13,178 bases of DNA from Bacteroidales bacterium (GTDB taxonomy: Bacteria; Bacteroidota; Bacteroidia; Bacteroidales; UBA7960), in NCBI GenBank assembly GCA_007122505.1, contig SKTQ01000270.1, positions 1-13,178 on the forward strand, given 5' to 3'. Under the pieces are notes generated by a model. That model made no database searches, was not told where the DNA came from, and saw nothing but the letters and a program-made list of their open reading frames with translations. Positions 1 through 6,564 of the stretch are shown piece by piece. Every line of letters begins with the position of its first letter. Position 1 is the stretch's first letter. A program made the translations under genes and the position numbers.

Positions 1-144
1 ATCAACATGGGCATCCACCTGCTCGTTCACTTCGTGTTTGATCCGTTCTACAATGGCTCCCTGGAATGCAAAGGGAAGAATGATGAGAAGCAATAACAGG
101 GTTGCCAAAACGATAAAAAAAATCTTGATAACTTTTTTAGCCAT
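1..144 (-). CDS. AsmA-like inner-membrane-anchored protein, N-terminal fragment
   Basis: Reading the minus strand from the ATG at 144-142 gives 48 codons open to the window edge. The product starts MAKKVIKIFF, followed by a strongly hydrophobic stretch at about residues 8-28 (an uncleaved signal anchor by appearance), then QGAIVERIKHEVNEQVDAHV. A short basic N-terminus, one membrane helix and then an 'I..rIk.evNeqv.a.v' segment is the usual opening of Bacteroidota AsmA-family proteins. These are large periplasm-spanning proteins thought to act in outer-membrane lipid or protein homeostasis; that role is family knowledge, not visible here. An AAGGA (minus strand, 152-148) lies 3 nt before the ATG, and a -7-like TATTTTTG lies about 45 nt upstream. 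The gene is divergent from the amylase. The family call rests on only 48 residues, so another single-anchor periplasmic protein is possible. Confidence 0.6.
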   Translation of the reverse strand, partial: MAKKVIKIFFIVLATLLLLLIILPFAFQGAIVERIKHEVNEQVDAHVD

Positions 145-187
145 TTTTCCTTGTGTATAATGTGAAAGGATATTCAGTAAAATTAAT

Positions 188-195
188 CAAAAATA
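188..195 (-). promoter_or_regulatory. Candidate -7 promoter element for the AsmA-like gene
   Basis: Read on the minus strand, 195-188 is TATTTTTG, an exact match to the Bacteroidota -7 consensus TAnnTTTG. It lies about 45 nt before the ATG at 144, which would give a leader of roughly 35-40 nt. No clear TTG -33 box is visible at the usual 19-21 nt spacing; that position falls inside the inverted repeat at 203-218. The surroundings are AT-rich, so a chance match is possible. Confidence 0.4.
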
Positions 196-202
196 TAAAA
201 TT

Positions 203-218
203 GGATGGTTCGCCATCC
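203..218. repeat. Perfect 6-bp inverted repeat with TTCG loop in the divergent intergenic region
   Basis: GGATGG-TTCG-CCATCC is a perfect inverted repeat with a four-base loop. It lies in the 145-nt gap between the divergent AsmA-like and amylase genes. It sits where the -33 region of the minus-strand promoter would be and about 40 nt upstream of the amylase -7 element. It could be an operator for a dimeric regulator, or an RNA hairpin if transcripts run through it. It is not a convincing terminator, because no gene in the window ends here. Role unknown. Confidence 0.5.
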
Positions 219-256
219 TGTATAACGTGAACGCTCTCAAAGTGGTGTCAATTTTG

Positions 257-264
257 TATCTTTG
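257..264 (+). promoter_or_regulatory. Candidate -7 promoter element for the amylase gene
   Basis: TATCTTTG (257-264), in the context TTTTGTATCTTTGCA, matches the Bacteroidota -7 consensus TAnnTTTG exactly and looks like many promoters of the phylum. Transcription would start near 270, about 20 nt before the ATG at 290. No good TTG -33 box is seen at the expected distance. This element decides the amylase start: the in-frame ATG at 227 lies upstream of it and would not be on the transcript. Confidence 0.6.
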
Positions 265-289
265 CAAAAAACTTTTAATTATTTTCGAC

Positions 290-3079
290 ATGCTGAATGT
301 AAGACTTAGTGTTCTTTCCACAATCATTTTCCTTTCTTTTTCTTTGAACGCCCAGATTACCACTGACCCGCCTTTACCTGTTGCAGATGAGCCGGTCATT
401 ATAACATTTGACGCCACGCAGGGAGGCGGCGGCATGGCCGGCTACACCGGTGATGTATATGCCCACACTGGTGTAACCATCCAGGGGGTGGGACCATGGC
501 AATATGTGATCGGCGGTTGGGGCGACAATGCTGCACAACCACAGTTGACACGTATTGATGACGACCTGTATCAGTTAGAGATCACACCCAGTATCCGGGA
601 GTTTTACGGCGTACCATCCAACCAGGTGATCACTGAAATGTGCTTTGTCTTCAGAGCCGCAGAAGGCAGCCCGCAAACAGAAGACCTGTTTGTCACTGTT
701 GTGGAAGAAGGCCTGAATGTATCCATCATATCCCCGGTAGGGTTGCAGCCCGTTTTTGCCTTAAATGATATGGTACCCATCCTGGCCAATGCCAATGAAG
801 CCGATTCCATAGCTCTTCGCATCAATAATGCATATATCACCTCTACCACCGATAACCAGCTCTCTTACGACTGGCAGGCCGACAGCTACGGCCAGCAGCA
901 TATTCTCGTTACCGCCTATGGCGCGGATAATGAAACTGCCGAAGCAGAAACGTCCGTTTTTATCCGGCAGGATGTCACTGTTGCCCCATTGCCTGATGAT
1001 GTTATAAATGGTATCAATTATATTGATGAGAACACAGTAACTCTTGTCCTGCATGACCCTCCGGCTCTCAAGGAATTTGTTTTTGTAATCGGTGACATGA
1101 ACGATTGGTCACTAACTGAAGATCACCATATGTACAGGACGCCCGATGGTACCCGGTATTGGCTGACGCTGACCGGGCTTGAGGCAGACACTGAATATGG
1201 TTTTCAGTATTATATTGATGGAACGTTGCGACTGGCTGATCCATATACCCATAAAGTCCTTGACCCATGGAATGACCATTGGATCAGTGATTTTAACTAC
1301 CCGGACCTGAAACCTTATCCTCACGGAGAAACAGCGGGCCTGGTAAGCATTATGCACCCAGGCCGGCCGGCATTTGAATGGGAGGTTACCGACTTCACTC
1401 CTCCGGCAGTGGAAGATTTGGTTATCTATGAGCTGCTAATCCGTGACTTTGTGGAAACCAGTGCCATAAAAACAGTGATGGATTCGCTGGATTACCTGCA
1501 AAATCTTGGCGTAAACGTAATTGAACTAATGCCCATCAACCAGTTTGAGGGAAACATTTCATGGGGATATAACCCTGCCCTGTATTTTGCAACGGACAAA
1601 GCTTACGGCACCCGCGAAGATTATAAACGCTTCATTGATGAGGCTCACAAGCGGGGTATGGCGGTGGTGCTGGATATTGTGCTAAACCATAGTTTCAACC
1701 TGTCGCCCCTGGTGCAGATGTATTTTGATCCGGAAGCCGGCGGCTGGGGCCAGCCACTGCCGGAAAACCCATGGTACCTGGAAACCTGCCCCCATGAGCC
1801 GTGGTGCTGGGGTAACACCTTTGATCAGGACAGCCCTTATGCACAAGAACTGTTTAAACGCACTGTACAATATTGGTTAACTGAGTTTAAGGTTGACGGA
1901 TTTCGCTTCGACTTTACCAAAGGTTTTACCAATGTTCAAACCGGCGGGCAGGGTTGGAACTACGATGCTGCCCGGATAGCAAACCTCAAGCGAATCGCCG
2001 ATGAAGTATGGGAAGTGAACCCGGATGCCTATGTTATCCTGGAGCATTTTACGGAAAATGCCGAAGAAAAAGAGCTTTCCGACTATGGTATGCTGATCTG
2101 GGGCAACATCACCCATGCTTACCAGGAAGCAGCCATGGGGTGGATCCCCAACTCCAACTTCGACTGGATCTCCTACCAAAACAGGGGTTGGGACGACCCT
2201 CACCTGATTGGCTATATGGAAAGCCATGATGAAGAGCGAATCATGTTTAAGAATATCACATGGGGCAACTCCGGCAACCCTGATCACGACATCAAAAACC
2301 TGTCAACGGCACTTCGCCGGGCAGAGCTTGTCGCGGCATTCTATTTTCCAATACCAGGGCCAAAAATGATCTGGCAGTTCGGTGAGCTGGGCTATGACTA
2401 TTCCATCAATCACTGTCAGGATGGTACCATCGACGAGGGTTGCCGTACAGATCCAAAACCTATCCGCTGGGACTATTTTGACGACTGGCGCAGACATCGG
2501 GTATATACCATCTATTCGCTGCTGGCCAACCTGAAACAGGAGCATGATGTTTTCCGTACCGATGACTATTCGCTCAGCCTGCAAGGTCCCATGAAACGGA
2601 TTCACCTGAACCATCCGTCCAGAAATGTCACTGTGCTGGGCAACTTTGATGTGGTGGCCGGTGACATACAGCCCAACTTCCAGGAAACCGGCACCTGGTA
2701 CGAATATTTCAGCGGCGAGGTGTTGGAGGTCACCAATGTAAACCAGCCCATTCACCTGCAGCCCGGTGAATTCCGCATGTACGCCACCGTGGCATTCCCG
2801 GAGCACGGTGAACCACTGACAACCCCTGAGCCCGATGCATCATCCAAAGAAACAATAAAAATATATCCCAACCCGGCGCAACATACACTGAACATCTCCG
2901 CCACAGGCCCCATTCAGTCTGTTGAGGTAATTGACATGGTGGGAAGAATCATCACCAGGAAAGCACCGATGGAAACGCATACAACTATTAATATGAGTCA
3001 TCTGAATCCGGGTTTGTATTTTGTGCGGGTAAAAACCGCGGAGGGCGTGACTACCGAAAGTATCCGGGTAGTCAGATAA
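290..3079 (+). CDS. Secreted multidomain GH13 alpha-amylase family glycoside hydrolase with T9SS sorting domain
   Basis: Predicted 929-residue extracellular enzyme hydrolysing (or rearranging) alpha-glucan bonds. The start at 290 gives a normal signal peptide (MLNVRLSVLSTIIFLSFSLNAQ, cleavage near residue 22, before or after Q); the earlier in-frame ATG at 227 would put 21 residues before it and precedes the promoter element. Domains in order: an N-terminal beta-rich module (about 22-144), an Ig-like segment (about 145-230), a CBM48/E-set-like module (about 250-325), the GH13 barrel (about 375-700), a C-terminal beta domain (to about 840), and a type A T9SS sorting domain (about 856-929). GH13 regions are intact: DIVLNH (D462, H467), GFRFD with nucleophile D541, ILEHF with acid/base E585, and ESHDE with H646 and D647. 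Cysteine pairs near 500/506 and 709/718 could form disulfides. Substrate (starch, glycogen, pullulan) cannot be fixed from sequence. No SusC/SusD genes are in view, so it is not visibly part of a PUL. Confidence 0.9.
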   Translation: MLNVRLSVLSTIIFLSFSLNAQITTDPPLPVADEPVIITFDATQGGGGMAGYTGDVYAHTGVTIQGVGPWQYVIGGWGDNAAQPQLTRIDDDLYQLEITPSIREFYGVPSNQVITEMCFVFRAAEGSPQTEDLFVTVVEEGLNVSIISPVGLQPVFALNDMVPILANANEADSIALRINNAYITSTTDNQLSYDWQADSYGQQHILVTAYGADNETAEAETSVFIRQDVTVAPLPDDVINGINYIDENTVTLVLHDPPALKEFVFVIGDMNDWSLTEDHHMYRTPDGTRYWLTLTGLEADTEYGFQYYIDGTLRLADPYTHKVLDPWNDHWISDFNYPDLKPYPHGETAGLVSIMHPGRPAFEWEVTDFTPPAVEDLVIYELLIRDFVETSAIKTVMDSLDYLQNLGVNVIELMPINQFEGNISWGYNPALYFATDKAYGTREDYKRFIDEAHKRGMAVVLDIVLNHSFNLSPLVQMYFDPEAGGWGQPLPENPWYLETCPHEPWCWGNTFDQDSPYAQELFKRTVQYWLTEFKVDGFRFDFTKGFTNVQTGGQGWNYDAARIANLKRIADEVWEVNPDAYVILEHFTENAEEKELSDYGMLIWGNITHAYQEAAMGWIPNSNFDWISYQNRGWDDPHLIGYMESHDEERIMFKNITWGNSGNPDHDIKNLSTALRRAELVAAFYFPIPGPKMIWQFGELGYDYSINHCQDGTIDEGCRTDPKPIRWDYFDDWRRHRVYTIYSLLANLKQEHDVFRTDDYSLSLQGPMKRIHLNHPSRNVTVLGNFDVVAGDIQPNFQETGTWYEYFSGEVLEVTNVNQPIHLQPGEFRMYATVAFPEHGEPLTTPEPDASSKETIKIYPNPAQHTLNISATGPIQSVEVIDMVGRIITRKAPMETHTTINMSHLNPGLYFVRVKTAEGVTTESIRVVR
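2855..3076 (+). other. Type A T9SS C-terminal sorting domain coding segment of the amylase
   Basis: The last ~74 residues begin IKIYPNPAQHTLNIS, continue through VEVIDMVGRII and LNPGLYFVRVKT, and end ESIRVVR. The order 'YPNP...l.i', 'v.v.d..Gr.v', 'l..G.Y.v.v', terminal basic residue is the established pattern of type A CTDs. These direct Sec-exported proteins through the SprA translocon and are normally cleaved by PorU, with attachment to A-LPS or release. A Ser/Thr/Pro/Glu-rich linker (around TTPEPDASSKE) separates it from the enzyme body. Confidence 0.9.
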
Positions 3080-3260
3080 CCTGAGGGAGAGTTTTGATTC
3101 ACTGCGTTTTTGATTGGATGATTGATTTTTCTCACATTAATAAACAGAAATATCATTTGCATCAGAATTCACGTTATGTACTCCCCGGACTTTTCGCATT
3201 TACTGAATGCCGGGTGACAGGCTGTAAAAATGTAAACTTTAACTCAAATAAAACAACTTT

Positions 3261-4247
3261 ATGAAGAAAAACAAAGCGTTGCTTATCGTTGCCGTTGTGG
3301 CGATGGTGGCATTTTCCTGTGTGCCGGTGAGAAAGTTTGAAGATCTGGAAGCAAGACACAATCAAACAATTGCAGACAAGCAGGATATTCAGGCAGAGCT
3401 TGACAAATACAAGTGGGATAATGCACGTTTGTTTGACGAGCTTGACAATATGTCGCGTAAAGCTGAGCGGCTGAGGGAGGATACTTTTCAAATGGGCAGG
3501 CAATTCAGGCGTTTGCAGCAAAATTATGACCAATATGTGGATCAAATGCAAAAAATGATGGCCGGTCAAAGTGAAGAGATGCGGCTGGTGATGTCGCGCC
3601 TGCAGTCCACCCAGGAAGACCTGCAACGGAGGGAGGATGCGTTGAATAACGCCACGCGCGAACTGGAAGAAAAAGAGCGCAGACTTGACGGCCTGATGGC
3701 CGATGTGCTGGCAAAAGAGTCAAGGGTAAATGAACTGGAAGAGATCCTGATGCGCCAGGACTCCATCGTCGAAAACCTGCGAAGCACGCTTTCAACTGCC
3801 CTGCTTGGTTACCGCGACCAGGGACTCTCGGTGGAAATACGGGGAGGCAAAGTATATGTATCTATGGAAGAAAATCTCCTGTTTGCCACAGGAAGCACAA
3901 GGGTGGACAGGCAGGGAGAACTGGCTCTGAAAGAACTGGCTAAAGTGCTGCAAGACAATCCCGATATCAACATCATGATCGAAGGTCATACCGATAATGT
4001 GCCGATACGCCCCGGATCTGCCATCCAGGACAACTGGGATCTCAGCGTTTTGCGTGCTACCTCCATCCTGAGAATATTGCTAAAACATGGTGATATTGAG
4101 CCAACGAGATTCATTGCAGCAGGCCGCGGGGAGTATCATCCGGTTGACCCTGAAGATACGCCGGAAGCCAGGAGAAAAAACAGGCGCACAGAAATTATCC
4201 TGACACCGGAGCTGGACGAGCTGTTCCGCATCATCGAACAACACTGA
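3261..4247 (+). CDS. OmpA/MotB-family peptidoglycan-binding lipoprotein with long coiled coil
   Basis: A 328-residue predicted lipoprotein. Residues 1-20 form a lipoprotein signal (MKKNK, hydrophobic core, VAFSC) with Cys20 as the lipidated residue. Residues about 26-175 are charged and heptad-like with no proline, a long predicted coiled coil. Residues about 195-315 are an OmpA/MotB domain: LLFATGSTRVDRQG, EGHTDNVPI (D245), NWDLSVLRA (R265) and RRKNRRTEI. D245 and R265 correspond to the residues that bind diaminopimelate in this family; the longer spacing between them is of the MotB-like variety. Likely job: tether from the outer membrane, across the periplasm, to peptidoglycan, with the coiled coil as a spacer. 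It lacks the beta-barrel of classical OmpA. It lies 181 nt after the amylase and 219 nt before malic enzyme, probably its own transcript. No strong Shine-Dalgarno; the leader AACAACTTT is A/T-rich. An alternative is a cell-envelope protein partnering a motor or transporter, but no such neighbour is present. Confidence 0.88.
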   Translation: MKKNKALLIVAVVAMVAFSCVPVRKFEDLEARHNQTIADKQDIQAELDKYKWDNARLFDELDNMSRKAERLREDTFQMGRQFRRLQQNYDQYVDQMQKMMAGQSEEMRLVMSRLQSTQEDLQRREDALNNATRELEEKERRLDGLMADVLAKESRVNELEEILMRQDSIVENLRSTLSTALLGYRDQGLSVEIRGGKVYVSMEENLLFATGSTRVDRQGELALKELAKVLQDNPDINIMIEGHTDNVPIRPGSAIQDNWDLSVLRATSILRILLKHGDIEPTRFIAAGRGEYHPVDPEDTPEARRKNRRTEIILTPELDELFRIIEQH

Positions 4248-4264
4248 CACCTTAACTGCTTATC

Positions 4265-4304
4265 CGTGTCGGACCGGATTTTCTGCACTGCTTGTCCGGC
4301 CACG
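4265..4304 (+). terminator. GC-rich hairpin after the OmpA-like gene, possible terminator
   Basis: CGTGTCGGAC (4265-4274) can pair with 4294-4304 (GTCCGGCCACG), giving 10 pairs including one G-U and a single bulged C, with a 19-nt loop. It begins 17 nt after the ompA-like stop codon and is followed by the T/C-rich tract ATTCTCCTTTT. The U-run is interrupted, so it is a weak intrinsic terminator or a 3'-end-stabilising structure. Pairing was done by eye, with no folding energy calculated. Confidence 0.4.
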
Positions 4305-4415
4305 ATTCTCCTTTTGTATCATGAAACATCATAAGCGTTTGGTGTGGAGTTATGCAATGTGCGTAAATTGAAAGAAACCGGCCGGAATGTTTTTGTATTA
4401 TGTGTATTTTTGGCA

Positions 4416-4443
4416 TTGTATAGATCAAAAAATTATATCTTTA
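4416..4443 (+). promoter_or_regulatory. Candidate promoter of the malic enzyme-ruvA-sprA transcript
   Basis: TATCTTTA (4436-4443) is one base from the Bacteroidota -7 consensus TAnnTTTG and sits in an AT-rich stretch. A TTG at 4416-4418 could be the -33 box, though the 17-nt spacing is shorter than the usual 19-21. The predicted start of transcription, near 4450, is about 17 nt before the ATG at 4467. This supports that ATG over the in-frame ATG at 4344, which would be upstream of the promoter. Confidence 0.45.
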
Positions 4444-4466
4444 CATCGAACCAAAATAAACCCATC

Positions 4467-5921
4467 ATGAAAAAATTTAACCTCACCCTCGACAATCTTG
4501 AAGAATTAATTCCTGAATCTTTTACCCAGGAGCAAAAAGCCAAAACCAAGACCCTTTTCTACAAGGAACTTGCACTGCGCGCCCATCGTTTTTACAATGG
4601 GAAAATGCAAACCCTGCCCAAAGCGCCGGTAGTTGGTTTCAACTGGTTCAACGCCTGGTACACACCCGGTGTTTCGAAGATTTCAACCACCATTCGGGAT
4701 GACAATGATACCTCTTACGAACTTTCCAACCGGGGCAACCTGGTAGCAGTTGTGAGCGACTCCACCCGTGTGCTTGGCGATGGCGACTGTACACCCCCCG
4801 GCGGGATGGGTGTTATGGAAGGCAAGGCTTTTTTGATGAAGTATCTGGGAGGTGTTGACGGTATCGCCATCTGTGTAGACAGCAGGGGTCCTGATGGCAA
4901 AAACGACCCTGAAAAAATCATTGAATTCGTGAAGATGTCCCAGTATAGCTTTGGGGCCATCAACCTGGAAGACATCGCACAACCCAACTGCTACCGGGTA
5001 CTTGATGTGCTCAGGGAGGAGTGTGACATTCCTGTCTGGCACGATGACGCCCAGGGCACAGCCTGTGTTACCCTGGCCGGCCTGATCAATGCCCTGAAGC
5101 TGGTGGATAAAAAGATGGAAGATGTAAAGATCGTATATTATGGCGCAGGTGCTTCCAACGCAACCATTGCCCGCATTGTAAATGCTGCAGGAGCTGATCC
5201 GGCCAAATCCATCATGTTTGACTCCACCGGCGCATTGCATACCGGCCGTAAGGATATCGAAGATGACAAGCGTTTTTACCGCAAATGGGAGCTTTGCCAG
5301 GTCACAAACCCCGACAAGGTGGAAACCATGGAAGAAGCCATGATAGGAGCCGATGTGTTGATTGCACTGTCAAAACCCGGACCGGACGTGGTCAAAAAAG
5401 AATGGATCGAGGTGATGGCCGAAAAATCGATTGTGTTTGTTTGTGCCAACCCGGTGCCTGAAATTTATCCCTATGCAGCAAAAGAGGCAGGCGCGTATAT
5501 TGTGGCGACCGGTCGCGGCGACTTTCCGAACCAGGTAAACAACTCAATCGGCTTTCCCGGTATTTTGAAAGGCGCACTGTTAGTAAGGGCCAGAAAAATC
5601 ACCGATAATATGGCTATAGCCGCGGCAGAAGCCATTGCCAGGTTCTCAGAAAATCGCGGGATCCACACGGAAGATATCATAGCAAAAATGAGCGAGTCTG
5701 AAGTGTTTCCATATGAAGCTGCCGATGTGGCCATGCAGGCCATCAAAGACGGGGTGGCACGTAAAGAAATGACCTGGCAGGAAGCCTATGATACTGCCAA
5801 AAAAGACATTGAGCATGCACGTGCAACCACCAAGGCACTGATTGATCATGGCTTTATCCCGCAACCACCGGAGGAAATGCTGAACGAAGCCCTGCAGGCC
5901 GCCATTGATGCTGTAAAATAA
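4467..5921 (+). CDS. Malic enzyme (NAD(P)-dependent malate dehydrogenase, decarboxylating), divergent short form
   Basis: A 484-residue cytoplasmic enzyme expected to convert malate to pyruvate and CO2 with reduction of NAD(P). The start at 4467 gives MKKFNLTLDN and removes 41 unlikely residues that overlap the promoter. Visible family motifs: AWYTPGVS (catalytic Y65), MEGKAFLMK (catalytic K120), INLEDIAQP (metal ligands E168, D169), HDDAQGTA (D193/D194), the Rossmann motif YYGAGASNATIA (about 224-235), CANPVPEI, and NQVNNSIGFPGILKGAL (about 355-371). It lacks the phosphotransacetylase domain of long MaeB forms. Two normally invariant stretches are altered: GDGDCTPPGGMGVMEGKA in place of the usual GLGNIGPLA.LPVMEGKA, and PVWHDDAQGTA in place of PVFHDDQHGTA. 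Catalytic and metal residues are kept, so activity is likely, but substrate or effector preference might differ. NAD versus NADP use cannot be told. It is followed after 28 nt by ruvA, most likely in one operon. Confidence 0.88.
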   Translation: MKKFNLTLDNLEELIPESFTQEQKAKTKTLFYKELALRAHRFYNGKMQTLPKAPVVGFNWFNAWYTPGVSKISTTIRDDNDTSYELSNRGNLVAVVSDSTRVLGDGDCTPPGGMGVMEGKAFLMKYLGGVDGIAICVDSRGPDGKNDPEKIIEFVKMSQYSFGAINLEDIAQPNCYRVLDVLREECDIPVWHDDAQGTACVTLAGLINALKLVDKKMEDVKIVYYGAGASNATIARIVNAAGADPAKSIMFDSTGALHTGRKDIEDDKRFYRKWELCQVTNPDKVETMEEAMIGADVLIALSKPGPDVVKKEWIEVMAEKSIVFVCANPVPEIYPYAAKEAGAYIVATGRGDFPNQVNNSIGFPGILKGALLVRARKITDNMAIAAAEAIARFSENRGIHTEDIIAKMSESEVFPYEAADVAMQAIKDGVARKEMTWQEAYDTAKKDIEHARATTKALIDHGFIPQPPEEMLNEALQAAIDAVK

Positions 5922-5949
5922 TACTGTTTTACGCCTATAGATATTAAGT

Positions 5950-6540
5950 ATGATAGCCTTCATTGAAGGAACAATTGAAGAAAAAAACCCGGCCTGCCTG
6001 GTAGTGAACTGCCAGGGGGTCGGGTATCTGTTACATATCAGTCTGAATACCTATAATTCTGTTCCGGACAAAGGAATAGCCCGAATCTTAACACTGCAGG
6101 TTATTCGCGAGGATGCCCATACACTGTTCGGCTTTGCCGACAAGGAAGAACGGGAACTGTTCAAACACCTGATTTCTGTGAGCGGTGTCGGACCAAATAC
6201 CGCCCGCATGATCCTTTCTGCCATGACCCCTGCGGAAATAAAAGCAGCCATTGTTAACAACAATATCAGCACCCTGCAATCGATCAAAGGAATTGGGGCG
6301 AAGTCGGCACAGCGAATCATTGTAGACCTGAAAGATCGTTTGGAAAAAGAAGGGGTGTTTAAGGAGGAAAATTTGCAAATTACAGACAATACTATCCAGC
6401 AAGAAGCGTTATCTGCTTTAGTAATGTTGGGCTTTGCAAAAAACTCGGCCCAGAAAGCCATTGCCGCCATCCTGAAAAAACACCAGGGCTCCGTTCAAAG
6501 TGCAGAGTATCTCGTTAAGGAGGCATTAAAAAGTTTTTGA
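5950..6540 (+). CDS. ruvA: Holliday junction branch migration complex subunit RuvA
   Basis: A 196-residue protein of standard RuvA length. RuvA tetramers bind four-way junctions and load the RuvB helicase during recombinational repair in the cytoplasm. The N-terminal OB-fold (about 1-64) opens with MIAFIEGTIEEK and includes GVGYLLHIS and EDAHTLFGFAD. Two helix-hairpin-helix motifs follow, LISVSGVGPNTA (74-85) and LQSIKGIGAKSAQRI (109-123). A linker rich in charged residues (about 130-150) leads to the small domain III (about 150-196; ALVMLGF, AEYLVKEALKSF) that contacts RuvB. The ATG at 5950 matches the usual family N-terminus. There is no recognisable Shine-Dalgarno and no strong promoter in the 28-nt gap after malic enzyme, so co-transcription is likely. 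ruvB and ruvC are not in the window. The gene ends TGA, and the frame then stays open into sprA. Confidence 0.96.
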   Translation: MIAFIEGTIEEKNPACLVVNCQGVGYLLHISLNTYNSVPDKGIARILTLQVIREDAHTLFGFADKEERELFKHLISVSGVGPNTARMILSAMTPAEIKAAIVNNNISTLQSIKGIGAKSAQRIIVDLKDRLEKEGVFKEENLQITDNTIQQEALSALVMLGFAKNSAQKAIAAILKKHQGSVQSAEYLVKEALKSF

Positions 6541-6564
6541 TTGTTGTTTTTTAAGATTGTTTTG

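Noticed and set aside
227..289. Upstream in-frame ATG at 227 as the amylase start
   Set aside because: It adds 21 residues before a normal signal peptide, and the TATCTTTG promoter element (257-264) lies inside this extension, so the ATG at 290 is far better.
1877..2287. A 136-codon minus-strand open frame opposite the amylase
   Set aside because: It overlaps the catalytic GH13 core in antisense and has no family features or upstream signals.
3080..3150. Intrinsic terminator after the amylase
   Set aside because: T-rich stretches are present, but I found no stable stem next to them; the TTGATTG copies are direct repeats, not inverted ones.
4376..4386. CCGGCCGG palindrome before malic enzyme as an operator
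   Set aside because: An 8-bp GC palindrome with no repeats or spacing to the promoter that suggests a binding site; likely chance.
4344..4466. Upstream in-frame ATG at 4344 as the malic enzyme start
   Set aside because: The extra 41 residues do not resemble malic enzyme, and a -7-like element (4436-4443) lies within them; the ATG at 4467 gives a typical N-terminus.
6517..6523. AAGGAGG as the ribosome binding site of sprA
   Set aside because: It encodes Lys-Glu codons of ruvA and no start codon in the sprA frame lies at 5-10 nt; the nearest, TTG 6541, is 17 nt away.
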